From Clostridiales bacterium (lineage in GTDB: Bacteria > Bacillota > Clostridia > Lachnospirales > Lachnospiraceae): 57,889 bases of DNA. The notes beneath the pieces are model-generated. The model searched no databases. It worked only from the letters and a program-made list of their open reading frames with translations, and was not told where the DNA came from. This document shows, in pieces, positions 25,272 to 35,039 of the stretch. The DNA is taken from contig JAGZJZ010000039.1 of NCBI GenBank assembly GCA_018365455.1, forward strand, positions 1-57,889, in the 5' to 3' direction. The translations under genes were made by a program, and so were the position numbers. Within the stretch, counting starts at the first letter, position 1; the number at the start of each line of letters is the position of its first letter.

Positions 25272-26546
25272 ATGCGAAATGTTTATTCCGTAGGCCAGGT
25301 AAATGCGTATATTAAAAATATGTTTACGCAGGATTTTATGCTGGCACGTATCTATGTAAAAGGAGAGGTCTCCAACTGCAAATACCATACATCCGGGCAC
25401 ATTTATTTTTCTTTGAAAGATGAAACGGGTACTATGGCTTGTGTGATGTTTGCAGGCTCAAGAAAAGGGCTGGCGTTTCCAATGAAAGACGGACAGCGTG
25501 TCATTGCAATGGGAAGTGTCAGTGTATATGAACGGGATGGGAGGTACCAGCTCTATGCCAGGGAAATTATTCTGGACGGGGCAGGGCTTCTCTATGAAAA
25601 GTATGAGGCATTAAAAAAAGAACTGGAAGAAATGGGTATGTTTGCGGCGGAATACAAGCAGGAAATTCCGGGGTTTGCCGGAAAAATCGGAATCGTAACG
25701 GCTCCCACCGGTGCTGCAATCCGCGATATTATGAATATCTCTTACCGCAGAAACCCTTATGTCCAGTTGATTTTATATCCGGCGCTGGTTCAGGGAGAAG
25801 GTGCGGCTGACAGCATTGTAAAGGGTATCCGGATGCTGGACCGCTGCGGGGTGGATACCATTATCGTAGGAAGAGGCGGCGGATCCATTGAGGATCTGTG
25901 GGCATTTAACGAAGAAAAGGTTGCCCGTGCAATTTTCCAGTGCCGTACCCCTGTGATTTCGGCAGTGGGACATGAGACCGATGTAACCATAGCCGATTAT
26001 GTCGCGGATCTTCGGGCACCCACGCCTTCGGCGGCAGCAGAGCTGGCTGTGGCGGATATTTACGCCGTAAAAGAACAGATCATGCAGTATAAGAGAAGGC
26101 TGGCTGGGAAAATGTCGGAGTCCCTGGTGAGAAACCAGGAGCGGCTTATGAAGTACCAGCTGAAGCTGAATTACTTAAGCCCCCGGAACCAGATTCAGGA
26201 AAAGCGCCGGGGATTGGCTGAAAAAGAAGAGAAACTGAAGCGTCTGATGGAAAATCAGGTACAGGAAAAGCGCCAGTTTTTAATTGAGAAAGAAGATAAA
26301 ATACAAAATCTGATGTACGACTGCCTTTTGGAGAAGCGGCATCAGTTTCGAATATATATAGAAAAAATGAAAGGCCTGTCTCCTCTGGAGAAGCTGAACC
26401 AGGGATATGCTTATGCAGCAGATGAAAAAGGAGCAACCCTGAGCAGTATCATGCAGGTTGAACCGGGAGAAAGGCTTAAGATATATGTAACTGACGGACG
26501 GATAGAAGCAGAGGTGAAACAGAAAGAACCTCTGGACTATCAATAA
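25272..26546 (+). CDS. xseA: Exodeoxyribonuclease VII large subunit
   Basis: A 424-residue catalytic subunit of exonuclease VII, which degrades single-stranded DNA. It has an N-terminal OB fold (about 1-100, with VKGEVSNCKYHTSGHIYFSLKD split across the domain), a catalytic core (IGIVTAPTGAAIRDI, GRGGGSIEDLWAFNEE, SAVGHETDVTIAD) and a long coiled coil (about 270-380) rich in Glu, Lys and Gln. ATG 25272 has AGGAG upstream. A TTG at 25251 is less likely. xseB follows 18 nt on. Confidence 0.95.
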   Translation: MRNVYSVGQVNAYIKNMFTQDFMLARIYVKGEVSNCKYHTSGHIYFSLKDETGTMACVMFAGSRKGLAFPMKDGQRVIAMGSVSVYERDGRYQLYAREIILDGAGLLYEKYEALKKELEEMGMFAAEYKQEIPGFAGKIGIVTAPTGAAIRDIMNISYRRNPYVQLILYPALVQGEGAADSIVKGIRMLDRCGVDTIIVGRGGGSIEDLWAFNEEKVARAIFQCRTPVISAVGHETDVTIADYVADLRAPTPSAAAELAVADIYAVKEQIMQYKRRLAGKMSESLVRNQERLMKYQLKLNYLSPRNQIQEKRRGLAEKEEKLKRLMENQVQEKRQFLIEKEDKIQNLMYDCLLEKRHQFRIYIEKMKGLSPLEKLNQGYAYAADEKGATLSSIMQVEPGERLKIYVTDGRIEAEVKQKEPLDYQ

Positions 26547-26564
26547 CAATCAGGAGTTTGATTT

Positions 26565-26783
26565 ATGGATAAAAAAGAAGAAAAAGAACTTACGCTGGAA
26601 GAATCCTTTGCGCAGCTGGATAAAATGATTGAAGCGCTTGAAAGCAGGGATATTTCACTGGAAGATTCTTTTAAAACATATCAGTCGGGAATGGAACTTT
26701 TAAAGAGCTGTAATGAAAAAATTGATACAGTGGAAAAGAAAATGCAAGTGATCAATGAAAATGGTGAGCTGAATGAATTTTAA
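26565..26783 (+). CDS. xseB: Exodeoxyribonuclease VII small subunit
   Basis: A 72-residue helical hairpin protein of normal XseB length with LTLEESFAQLDKMIEALE and ISLEDSFKTYQSGMELLKSC. It wraps the coiled coil of XseA to form active exonuclease VII. CAGGAG lies upstream of the ATG. Its 3' end overlaps ispA by 11 nt, showing tight coupling. Confidence 0.95.
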   Translation: MDKKEEKELTLEESFAQLDKMIEALESRDISLEDSFKTYQSGMELLKSCNEKIDTVEKKMQVINENGELNEF

Positions 26784-27660
26784 TGAAGAGATGAAAGAGC
26801 AGATCGCTCAGGTCAAGAACGTAATCAGACAGTATCTTCCTCAGGAAGAGGGGTTCCAGAAGACACTGCTGGAGGCCATGAATTACAGTATGCTGGCAGG
26901 AGGCAAAAGACTCCGCCCGCTCCTTATGATGGAGTCTTACCGGTTGTTCGGCGGGACAGGTAAAATAGTGGAGCCATTTATGGCGGCAATGGAGATGATC
27001 CATACCCATTCCCTGATCCACGATGATCTTCCGGCTATGGATAATGACGAGTACCGCAGAGGCAGAAAAACCACCCATGTAGTTTATGGGGAAGCCATGG
27101 GTATCCTGGCTGGAGACGGTCTTTTGAATTATGCCTATGAGACGGCGTCAAAAGCTTTTGATATGGAACCTGATAATGTGCGCATTGGTCAGGCTTTCCG
27201 GGTATTGACAGCGAAGACAGGGATATGCGGCATGATCGGTGGCCAGTCGGTGGATGTGGAAGCATCCGGCAAACCCCTTGAGCGGGAACGCCTGGATTTT
27301 ATTTACCGTTTGAAAACCAGTGCCCTGATTGAAGGCTCCATGATGGTGGGAGCCATACTGGCTGGAGCTTCCAGGGAAGAAGTAAGTCTGATGGAAGCCA
27401 TTGCGGCGGATATTGGACTGGCTTTCCAGATCCAGGATGATATCCTGGACGTTACAAGTACTACAAAAGCGCTTGGAAAGCCGGTAAAAAGTGATGAAAA
27501 GAATCATAAGACCACGTATGTAACCCTGCGGGGACTGAAAGAAGCGAAACAAGACGTAGCACAGATATCAAACCGTGCAATACGTATCCTGGATTCTCTT
27601 CCCCAGAAAAATGATTTTCTGCGCAGTCTGATTCTGCAGTTGGTGAATAGAGAGAATTAG
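26773..27660 (+). CDS. ispA: Polyprenyl (farnesyl/geranylgeranyl) diphosphate synthase
   Basis: A 295-residue trans-prenyltransferase that condenses isopentenyl diphosphate with allylic diphosphates. The first aspartate-rich motif is HDDLPAMDND (about 84-93) and the second is QDDILDVTS (about 227-235). GGKRLRPLL and KTSALIEGS are also characteristic. The gene overlaps xseB and is followed 11 nt later by dxs, the usual xseB-ispA-dxs order. Product chain length cannot be told from sequence alone. Confidence 0.94.
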   Translation: MNFNEEMKEQIAQVKNVIRQYLPQEEGFQKTLLEAMNYSMLAGGKRLRPLLMMESYRLFGGTGKIVEPFMAAMEMIHTHSLIHDDLPAMDNDEYRRGRKTTHVVYGEAMGILAGDGLLNYAYETASKAFDMEPDNVRIGQAFRVLTAKTGICGMIGGQSVDVEASGKPLERERLDFIYRLKTSALIEGSMMVGAILAGASREEVSLMEAIAADIGLAFQIQDDILDVTSTTKALGKPVKSDEKNHKTTYVTLRGLKEAKQDVAQISNRAIRILDSLPQKNDFLRSLILQLVNREN

Positions 27661-27671
27661 AAGGTGAACCA

Positions 27672-29537
27672 ATGGTTTTAGATAAGATTCAAAAGGAAAA
27701 TGATATTAAAGAATTAGATAGGGAAGAGCTGGTATTGCTGGCGGATGAGATACGTGAATTTCTGATTCATAAAATCAGTATCTCCGGAGGGCACCTTGCC
27801 TCTAATCTGGGAGTGGTTGAGTTAACCATGGCAATGCATCTGACGTTTCAACTGCCGGATGATAAAATGATCTGGGATGTGGGACATCAGTCCTATACCC
27901 ATAAACTGCTTACCGGAAGAAAGAACGGTTTTGACCAGCTGCGTAAGTATGGGGGCATGAGCGGTTTCCCTAAGCGCAAAGAGAGCCTCTGTGATGCATT
28001 CGACACCGGACACAGTTCCACTTCTATTTCAGCAGGGCTGGGATATGCCCAGGCTAGGGATATTAAAGGGGAGAAGCACTATGTGATCTCTGTCATCGGA
28101 GACGGTGCTCTGACTGGGGGAATGGCATATGAAGCCCTGAACAATGCTTCCCAGATCAAAACGAATTATATAATCGTCTTAAATGATAATAATATGTCCA
28201 TTTCAGAAAATGTAGGAGGTATGTCCTCTTATCTGGGTAATCTGAGGACAGCAGATGCTTATACCGAACTGAAATCGGGTGTTACCAATACCCTTTCCAA
28301 AATCCCGGTATATGGCGACCGCATTGTGAAGCGCATCCGGAAGACCAAAAGCGGAATCAAGCAGCTTTTCATACCGGGAATGCTGTTTGAGGAGATGGGA
28401 ATTACCTATCTGGGACCGATAGACGGCCATAATATGGAACAGGTATGTAAAACGTTCCGGGAGGCCAAGAAAGTAAATGGTGCCGTTCTGGTCCATGTCT
28501 GTACAAAAAAGGGGAAAGGCTATGAACCTGCAGAGCGTCATCCAGCCAGATTCCATGGAGCAGAACCTTTTGAAATAGAGACGGGAATACCAAAGTCAAA
28601 AAGAATTAAATCCAATTATACGGACATCTTTTCAACAGTGATGCGTAAATTGGGAGACCGTGAGCCGGATGTTGTGGCTGTGACGGCTGCTATGCCGGAC
28701 GGTACCGGACTGAAGCGTTTCCGCAACATGTTCCCGGAGCGGTTCTTTGATGTGGGTATTGCGGAAGAACATGCGGTTACTTTTGCAGCGGGACTTGCAG
28801 CAGCAGGGCTTAAGCCGGTAGTTGCCGTATATTCCTCTTTTTTACAGAGAGCATATGACCAGGTACTCCATGACGTTTGTATTCAAAATCTGCATGTAAT
28901 TTTTGCAATAGACCGGGCTGGTCTGGTTGGAAGCGACGGAGAAACCCATCAGGGAATTTTTGATCTTTCCTATTTGTCCAGTATTCCCAATATGTGTATC
29001 ATGGCGCCCAAAAACAAATGGGAACTTTCCGATATGATGAAATTTGCAGTTGCCTATCACGGACCCATTGCACTGCGCTATCCCAGAGGGGAAGCTTACG
29101 ACGGTCTTCGGGAATTCCGGGAACCGGTGAAGTATGGCAAGAGCGAAGTGATCTATGATGAAAGTGAAATCGCCCTGGTGGCAGTTGGAAGCATGGTGAA
29201 GACAGCGAAAGAAGTCCGTTCCAGATTAAGGGATACGGGATACAGCTGTTCCCTTGTAAATGCCAGATTTGTGAAACCCTATGACAGCGAACTCTTATTA
29301 GAACTGCAGAAGGAACACCGACTGGTGGTAACCCTGGAGGAAAATGTAAAGAGCGGGGGATACGGGGAAGCGGTACTGGATTATTTTAACCAGATCGGAA
29401 GTTCTGTGAAGGTTCTGAACATTACCCTGCCGGATGATTATGTAGAGCATGGCAATGTAGACGTACTGAAACAGGAAGTAGGAATTGACGCAGATTCTGT
29501 GGAGAAAAAAATTCTGGCTGCTTATATCGGGTTATGA
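27672..29537 (+). CDS. dxs: 1-deoxy-D-xylulose-5-phosphate synthase
   Basis: A 621-residue thiamine-diphosphate enzyme joining pyruvate and glyceraldehyde-3-phosphate, the first step of the MEP isoprenoid pathway. It shows GHLASNLGVVELT, WDVGHQSYTHKLLTGR, the cofactor motif GDGALTGGMAYEALNNA, and the transketolase-like DVGIAEEHAVTFAAGLA (catalytic Glu). Normal length. Placed next to ispA, which uses its downstream products. Confidence 0.96.
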   Translation: MVLDKIQKENDIKELDREELVLLADEIREFLIHKISISGGHLASNLGVVELTMAMHLTFQLPDDKMIWDVGHQSYTHKLLTGRKNGFDQLRKYGGMSGFPKRKESLCDAFDTGHSSTSISAGLGYAQARDIKGEKHYVISVIGDGALTGGMAYEALNNASQIKTNYIIVLNDNNMSISENVGGMSSYLGNLRTADAYTELKSGVTNTLSKIPVYGDRIVKRIRKTKSGIKQLFIPGMLFEEMGITYLGPIDGHNMEQVCKTFREAKKVNGAVLVHVCTKKGKGYEPAERHPARFHGAEPFEIETGIPKSKRIKSNYTDIFSTVMRKLGDREPDVVAVTAAMPDGTGLKRFRNMFPERFFDVGIAEEHAVTFAAGLAAAGLKPVVAVYSSFLQRAYDQVLHDVCIQNLHVIFAIDRAGLVGSDGETHQGIFDLSYLSSIPNMCIMAPKNKWELSDMMKFAVAYHGPIALRYPRGEAYDGLREFREPVKYGKSEVIYDESEIALVAVGSMVKTAKEVRSRLRDTGYSCSLVNARFVKPYDSELLLELQKEHRLVVTLEENVKSGGYGEAVLDYFNQIGSSVKVLNITLPDDYVEHGNVDVLKQEVGIDADSVEKKILAAYIGL

Positions 29538-29561
29538 TCAGGCAGACAGTTAGGAGATACC

Positions 29562-30374
29562 ATGAAGGAACGTTTAGATCTATTATTAGTGCAGCGGCAG
29601 CTGGCTGCCTCCAGAGAGAAGGCGAAAGCAATTATTATGTCCGGAAATGTCTATGTAAACGGACAGAAAGAGGATAAAGCCGGTTCCACTTTTGATGAGA
29701 AATCAGAAATAGAAGTAAGAGGAAATACCCTGAAATATGTCAGCCGCGGAGGGCTGAAACTGGAAAAGGCAATGAGTCATTTTGATATAACACTGGATGG
29801 AAAAGTCTGCATGGATGTAGGCTCTTCCACCGGCGGCTTTACGGACTGCATGCTGCAAAACGGAGCAGTGAAAGTATATGCGGTAGATGTGGGCCACGGA
29901 CAGCTGGACTGGAAGCTTCGGCAGGACGAGCGGGTAATCTGTATGGAAAAGACGAATATCCGCTACGTGGTGCCGGAGAACATTGAAGAATTAGTGGAGT
30001 TTTCATCCATTGATGTCTCTTTTATTTCTTTGACAAAGGTTCTGCTTCCGGTGCGGAATCTGCTGACGGATAACGGACAGATTGCCTGCCTGATCAAACC
30101 CCAGTTTGAAGCAGGAAGGGAAAAGGTTGGCAAAAAAGGAGTTGTACGTGACAGCAAGGTTCACGAAGAAGTAATTCATAAAGTGATCGCCTATGCGGTG
30201 AGCATTTCATTTGAAGTGCTGGGTCTGGAGTTTTCTCCCATTAAGGGACCGGAAGGCAATATAGAATATCTGCTTTATCTTCAGAAGCAGCCGGAAGGCA
30301 CATCGTGGGAGCAGATTCCATTTTCGGTGGAAGAGATTGTAAAGGAAGCACATAAAAAGTTAGAGCATGTTTGA
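29562..30374 (+). CDS. tlyA: TlyA family S4-domain rRNA methyltransferase / hemolysin-like
   Basis: A 270-residue protein with an N-terminal S4 RNA-binding domain (MKERLDLLLVQRQLAASREK; KYVSRGGLKLEKA) and an FtsJ-type Rossmann methyltransferase domain (MDVGSSTGGFTDCMLQNGA as the SAM loop; LIKPQFEAG). In mycobacteria TlyA 2'-O-methylates rRNA. In clostridia the gene is always in this dxs-tlyA-nadK context. TTAGGAG precedes ATG. Confidence 0.93.
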   Translation: MKERLDLLLVQRQLAASREKAKAIIMSGNVYVNGQKEDKAGSTFDEKSEIEVRGNTLKYVSRGGLKLEKAMSHFDITLDGKVCMDVGSSTGGFTDCMLQNGAVKVYAVDVGHGQLDWKLRQDERVICMEKTNIRYVVPENIEELVEFSSIDVSFISLTKVLLPVRNLLTDNGQIACLIKPQFEAGREKVGKKGVVRDSKVHEEVIHKVIAYAVSISFEVLGLEFSPIKGPEGNIEYLLYLQKQPEGTSWEQIPFSVEEIVKEAHKKLEHV

Positions 30375-30390
30375 TCATTAATTCCGCAAA

Positions 30391-30438
30391 CTGGAACGCA
30401 CAGCTGTCAGAAAGCAATTTTCAAACACGCTTTAGAGC
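30391..30438 (+). repeat. R1 dispersed repeat, copy C
   Basis: Closest match to copy A: GCACAGCTGTCAGAAAGCAA, then TTTTCAAACACGCTTTAGAGC. It fills most of the 142-nt gap between tlyA and nadK. Confidence 0.75.
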
Positions 30439-30516
30439 GAGCCTGACCCTGGGACTGTGTTGCATAATGAACCAGCTCTTATAGGACACGCTTAGAAGAA
30501 TTCGAGGTATGGCAGT

Positions 30517-31377
30517 ATGGATAAATTTTACGTGATAACGAATTGCTTGAAAGATCCGGATATGGAAACCACAAAATCTATCCGGGATTATCTGGAAAGC
30601 CAGGGGAAAGTCTGCATGATACAGCAGCGTCCGGGCAAAAATAAATTACATAATTATAAGTATACCAATGCAGCACTCATTCCGCCGGATGTGGACTGTG
30701 TATTGGTGCTGGGCGGCGATGGAACTCTTTTGCAGGCATCACGTGATCTGGTTGAACGCAATATTCCTCTTCTGGGAATTAATCTGGGTACCCTGGGCTA
30801 TCTGGCTGAGATCGACCGATCTAATATTAAGCCTGCACTGGATAAGCTGCTTCTGGATGAATATGAGATTCACGAGCGGATGATGTTAAGCGGAACGGCT
30901 TATCACCAGAATAAAAAGCTGATGAGTGATATTGCGTTAAATGATATCGTGATCGGACGTAATGGGAGACTGCGTATTATTGATTTGAATATTTATGTCA
31001 ATGATGAATTTCTAAATTCCTATAGTGCGGACGGCATCATTATTTCGACACCAACCGGATCCACCGGTTACAGCTTATCAGCAGGGGGGCCCATCGTTTC
31101 CCCTGAGTCGGAGATCATTATGATAACGCCCATAGCGCCCCATACGCTGAATACCAGAAGTATTGTATTGCCCCATGATGCGAAAATCACGGTGGAAATC
31201 GGAGAAGGACACAGCACCAGAGAGGGCGCCGAAGCCACTTTTGACGGAGATACTTCTGTGAATTTAAATTGTAATGACCAGATTGTCATCACAAAGGCTG
31301 ACCGGTGCGCAAGGCTGGTTAAAATAAATAATATCAGTTTTTTAGAAATATTACGAAAGAAAATGTACCAGACATAG
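30517..31377 (+). CDS. nadK: NAD kinase
   Basis: A 286-residue ATP-NAD kinase making NADP. It has the GGDGTLLQASRDL motif (about 66-78), NLGTLGYLAEID, the NDIVIGR stretch, and the TPTGSTGYSLSAGGPIVSP region with ITPIAPHTLNTRS. Normal length. It follows tlyA after an R1 repeat and precedes argR by 10 nt. Confidence 0.96.
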   Translation: MDKFYVITNCLKDPDMETTKSIRDYLESQGKVCMIQQRPGKNKLHNYKYTNAALIPPDVDCVLVLGGDGTLLQASRDLVERNIPLLGINLGTLGYLAEIDRSNIKPALDKLLLDEYEIHERMMLSGTAYHQNKKLMSDIALNDIVIGRNGRLRIIDLNIYVNDEFLNSYSADGIIISTPTGSTGYSLSAGGPIVSPESEIIMITPIAPHTLNTRSIVLPHDAKITVEIGEGHSTREGAEATFDGDTSVNLNCNDQIVITKADRCARLVKINNISFLEILRKKMYQT

Positions 31378-31387
31378 GAGGTGTGGC

Positions 31388-31849
31388 ATGAAAATAGGCA
31401 GACAAGCCAAAATAGTAGATATCATTAACCGCTATGAGATAGAGACGCAGGAGGAACTGGCGGAGCGGTTAAACCAGGAAGGTTTCCGGGTAACACAGGC
31501 TACCGTTTCCAGAGATATCCGTGAATTAAAATTAACGAAAATTGCCATAAACGGCGGAAGGCAGAAATATGCGGTGATGCAGGCAAACGGCAATGGAATG
31601 AATGAAAAGTATCTGCGGGTCTTAAAAGACGGATTCGCATCCATGGACATGGCGCAGAATATTCTGGTGGTGAAAACAGTGTCCGGTATGGCTATGGCGG
31701 TGGCAGCAGCTTTGGATGCTATGCACTGGCCGGAAATCGCAGGATGCATTGCAGGAGATGATACCATCATGTGTGCAATCCGAAGCGTGGATGATACACT
31801 GCTGGTTATGGATAAAATCCGTAAAATTGTAGGAACAGAGCACAAATGA
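31388..31849 (+). CDS. argR: Arginine repressor
   Basis: A 153-residue regulator with an N-terminal winged helix (TQEELAERLNQEGFRVTQAT, VSRDIRELKL) and a C-terminal oligomerisation/arginine-binding domain (IAGCIAGDDTIMCAIRS). Normal length for ArgR/AhrC. No arginine gene is adjacent; the nadK-argR-recN order is common in Firmicutes. AGGAGGTG precedes ATG. Confidence 0.95.
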   Translation: MKIGRQAKIVDIINRYEIETQEELAERLNQEGFRVTQATVSRDIRELKLTKIAINGGRQKYAVMQANGNGMNEKYLRVLKDGFASMDMAQNILVVKTVSGMAMAVAAALDAMHWPEIAGCIAGDDTIMCAIRSVDDTLLVMDKIRKIVGTEHK

Positions 31850-31881
31850 TCTTTTGTCGGGAGAGGTAGAAGGATAAGCTT

Positions 31882-33564
31882 ATGTTACTAAATCTACACG
31901 TAAAAAATATGGCGTTAATACAGGAACTGGAGGTAGACTTCAGAAAAGGTCTGAACATACTTACAGGTGAGACAGGAGCTGGTAAATCCATTATTATCGG
32001 CTCTGTTAACGTTGCGCTGGGACTGAAAAGTTTTAAAGAATTTGCAAGAGAAGATGCAGATTACGCTTTAGCCGAACTGGTGTTTTCTGTGGAGCAGGAA
32101 AGTCAGAAAAAACAGATTCTGGATATGGACATACCCATTGAAGAAGATCAGGTAATTATTTCCAGAAAGCTGATGAACGGAAGAAGCATTACAAAAGTAA
32201 ATGGAGAAACGGTTCCGGTTTCGGTTGTAAAAGAACTGGCGGAGATTCTGATTGACATTCATGGCCAGCACGAACACCAGTCACTGCTGAACAAAAAAAA
32301 TCATTTACAGATATTGGATGAATTTGCGAAAGAAGAGCTGGCAAAATATAAAGAGAAAGGTGCGGCTCTCTATAAAAAATATACAAAAATCAGGCATCAG
32401 TTATCGGAAACCAGAATGGATGAGGCACAGAAAGCCAAAGAAATGGATTTTCTCCAGTTTGAAGTAGATGAAATCCAGGAGGCGAAATTAAAAATAGGAG
32501 AGGATGAAGAACTGGAGTCACAGTTTCGGAAGCTCTCCAATGGAAAAAAGATCATTGAGTATATCACAGAAATCCATGACCTGTGCGGAAACGACAGTAT
32601 GTCCGGGGCTGCTGAAAACCTGGGCAGATCCTTAAGAGACCTCTCTGTGGTTGCAGAGTATGATCAGGAGCTGCAGGGACTATATAACCAGCTTGCAGAT
32701 GTGGAAAGCCTGCTGTCGGATTTTAACCGGGAACTCAGTGCCTATATGGGCAGTATATCCTTTGACGGAGAAGATTTTGCAAAAATTGAAGACCGGCTTG
32801 ATTTTATTAATCATTTAAAATCAAAGTGCGGCAACAGTATAGAAGCAATTCTGGCATATCAGGCTGAAAAAGAAAAGAGACTGTCGGAACTACAGGATTA
32901 CGATGCCTATATGGAACGTTTAAACGGGGAATTGGAGGCTTGTAAGTCGGAACTTGATAAAAATGCCGCTAAAATGTCTGCGATTCGTAAATCCTATGGA
33001 AAAAGGCTTGCTAAGACTATCCGGGATGCATTAGTAGACCTGAATTTCCTGGAAGTACAGTTTGAAATTGCTGTCTGCCAGACCGGACAGGCGGATGCCA
33101 ATGGATATGACGAAGTCTGTTTTATGATCTCTACAAATCCGGGAGAAACGGTAAAACAGCTTGGCAGTGTGGCTTCGGGAGGGGAACTCTCCAGGATTAT
33201 GCTTGCGATTAAAACGGTTCTGGCAGATAAAGATGCTACGGAAACCCTGATTTTTGATGAAATTGATGTGGGAATCAGCGGCAGGACTGCCCAGAAAGTT
33301 TCGGAAAAACTGGCAGTAATTGCAAGAAACCACCAGGTCATCTGTATCACCCATCTGGCGCAGATTGCATCCATGTCAGACAGCCATTATGTCATTGAGA
33401 AAAAAATTGTCAAAAACAATACGGTGACATCCATAAGGGAACTGTCTGAAACAGAGAGTATACATGAGATTGCCCGGATTCTGGGCGGTGCAAAAATTAC
33501 CGATACGGTTATGGAAAGCGCGAAGGAAATGAAAGAATTGGCATTATGTACAAAAAAATACTAG
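31882..33564 (+). CDS. recN: DNA repair protein RecN
   Basis: A 560-residue SMC-like ATPase for double-strand-break repair. Walker A is TGETGAGKSI (about 29-38). The central region is coiled coil. The C-terminal ABC half has VASGGELSRIMLAIK (signature) and LIFDEIDVGISG (Walker B), followed by ITHLAQIA. Last gene of the nusB-recN series and followed by an intrinsic terminator. Confidence 0.96.
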   Translation: MLLNLHVKNMALIQELEVDFRKGLNILTGETGAGKSIIIGSVNVALGLKSFKEFAREDADYALAELVFSVEQESQKKQILDMDIPIEEDQVIISRKLMNGRSITKVNGETVPVSVVKELAEILIDIHGQHEHQSLLNKKNHLQILDEFAKEELAKYKEKGAALYKKYTKIRHQLSETRMDEAQKAKEMDFLQFEVDEIQEAKLKIGEDEELESQFRKLSNGKKIIEYITEIHDLCGNDSMSGAAENLGRSLRDLSVVAEYDQELQGLYNQLADVESLLSDFNRELSAYMGSISFDGEDFAKIEDRLDFINHLKSKCGNSIEAILAYQAEKEKRLSELQDYDAYMERLNGELEACKSELDKNAAKMSAIRKSYGKRLAKTIRDALVDLNFLEVQFEIAVCQTGQADANGYDEVCFMISTNPGETVKQLGSVASGGELSRIMLAIKTVLADKDATETLIFDEIDVGISGRTAQKVSEKLAVIARNHQVICITHLAQIASMSDSHYVIEKKIVKNNTVTSIRELSETESIHEIARILGGAKITDTVMESAKEMKELALCTKKY

Positions 33565-33598
33565 AGTGAATCGGCTGCGATACTCACATACTAAAAAA

Positions 33599-33630
33599 GG
33601 ATATACCCAGTGTATATTCTTTTTATTTTT
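33599..33630 (+). terminator. Intrinsic terminator after recN
   Basis: GGATATAC (33599-33606) pairs with GTATATTC (33612-33619), extended by A/T pairs outside, then a T-rich run to 33630. Confidence 0.85.
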
Positions 33631-33649
33631 GTAAACTTTGATTAGAAAA

Positions 33650-33679
33650 GTATGAAAAAGACAATACTTTTACATTAGA
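33650..33679 (+). promoter_or_regulatory. Possible forespore (sigma-F/G) promoter of spoIVB
   Basis: GTATGA (33650-33655) and CATTAGA (33673-33679), 17 nt apart, resemble the GyATA / CATnnTA forespore promoter pattern. spoIVB is forespore-expressed in Bacillus. The -10 match is imperfect. Confidence 0.45.
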
Positions 33680-33744
33680 CTGCTTAGGCTGTTTGTGTGG
33701 TTAATCTAAGAATGCAAAAAATGAATTTGAAAGGATGTGAGCAT

Positions 33745-34998
33745 GTGGCAAAGAATAGAAAGCGTTGCAGGAAGATCATAATTTCAGTATTAGCATTTGT
33801 TCTTCTTGTCAGCCTTACAGGGGCATTTTTAATAGACCGCAGCATACCGGATCGCTTACAGGTGGTATCGGGAGACAGGAAATCTCAGATTTTAAGGTAT
33901 CCATTTGATACCATTATTGAGGAAAACGTGGCAAAGGCTGCCAGCCAGAACGGATCCAACATTCCTCAGGATAATCTGAATATGAGTGCAGAGGAACCAT
34001 ATACCATTGAATGCAGATTGTTTGGTGTAATTCCGGTGAAGAACATCCAGGTCGATGTGGTAGAAAGAAGTAAGGTGATTCCCTGCGGAAGCCCTGTGGG
34101 TATCTATATGAAAACTCGAGGCATACTGGTGGTGGGAACCGGAGCGGTAAACGGCATGGACGGAGTAGATTATGAACCGGCGGCATCGGTTGTCCAGTCA
34201 GGAGATTATATCCTGGGAGTAAATGGAAATCCGATATCAGATAAAAAAGAATTGATCTCACGGATCAATGAATCCGGCGGGTCGGATATTACGCTGGAGG
34301 TACAGAGAAAGGGTGAGATCACAGATCTGAAAGTCACTCCGGTCATGACCGGAACTTCAGAATATAAGACGGGAATCTGGGTAAGGGACGATACCCAGGG
34401 TATCGGAACACTGACCTATGTGGACGAAAATGGTAATTATGGTGCACTTGGACACGGAATCAGTGATGTGGATACCAGTACCCTCTTGTCATTGCAGGAA
34501 GGAAAATTATATCCTTCCGACATTATTTCCGTTGTAAAGGGTGAAAAAGGCGTTCCGGGGGAACTGGCTGGTGTTATCCGCTATGACGAAAACGAAGTGA
34601 TGGGAAGTATCACCGCAAATACAGAAGCGGGAATCTTCGGAAAAGTGACAGATTCTTTTAAATCTCAGCTGAAAGGAACACCAATTGAGGTTGGGCTTAA
34701 GCAGGAGATCGAAACAGGTCCGGCAACCATCCTCTGTACCGTGGATGGAACAGTAAAAGAATACGACATAGAAATCGAAAAAGTTTTGTTAAACAGCAGC
34801 GATGTGAATAAAAGCATGGTGATTAAAGTGACAGATGAGGAATTACTGCAGAAAACAGGCGGAATTGTGCAGGGAATGAGCGGAAGCCCCATCATACAAA
34901 ATGGCAAATTAATCGGTGCAGTGACCCATGTTTTCATCCAGGATTCGACAAGCGGATTCGGTATTTTCGCGGAAAACATGATTTTTGTCGATTCTTGA
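33745..34998 (+). CDS. spoIVB: SpoIVB serine peptidase
   Basis: A 417-residue S55 peptidase secreted from the forespore that triggers the SigK checkpoint by cleaving SpoIVFA. It has one N-terminal membrane segment (about 12-30), a PDZ domain (about 115-195) and the peptidase domain, with catalytic His 237 in LGHGISD and probable nucleophile S379 in GMSGSPIIQNG. GTG 33745 is preferred: AAAGG lies 10 nt upstream. In-frame ATGs at 33712 and 33721 are alternatives. spo0A follows, the classical order. Confidence 0.93.
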   Translation: MAKNRKRCRKIIISVLAFVLLVSLTGAFLIDRSIPDRLQVVSGDRKSQILRYPFDTIIEENVAKAASQNGSNIPQDNLNMSAEEPYTIECRLFGVIPVKNIQVDVVERSKVIPCGSPVGIYMKTRGILVVGTGAVNGMDGVDYEPAASVVQSGDYILGVNGNPISDKKELISRINESGGSDITLEVQRKGEITDLKVTPVMTGTSEYKTGIWVRDDTQGIGTLTYVDENGNYGALGHGISDVDTSTLLSLQEGKLYPSDIISVVKGEKGVPGELAGVIRYDENEVMGSITANTEAGIFGKVTDSFKSQLKGTPIEVGLKQEIETGPATILCTVDGTVKEYDIEIEKVLLNSSDVNKSMVIKVTDEELLQKTGGIVQGMSGSPIIQNGKLIGAVTHVFIQDSTSGFGIFAENMIFVDS

Positions 34999-35011
34999 TG
35001 ACAAGTTTTTC

Positions 35012-35039
35012 TTGATAATAGGTTCAAATGTTATATAAT
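35012..35039 (+). promoter_or_regulatory. Predicted sigma-A-like promoter for spo0A
   Basis: TTGATA (35012-35017), 16-bp spacer, TATAAT (35034-35039). TTTTGTCGATT at 34983-34993, just upstream, is one mismatch from the 0A-box core TGTCGAA, so autoregulation by Spo0A is possible. Confidence 0.5.

Noticed and set aside
26565..27680. OLE RNA in the xseB-ispA-dxs area
   Set aside because: OLE RNA is known near these genes in some Firmicutes, but here the genes overlap or are 11 nt apart, leaving no room.
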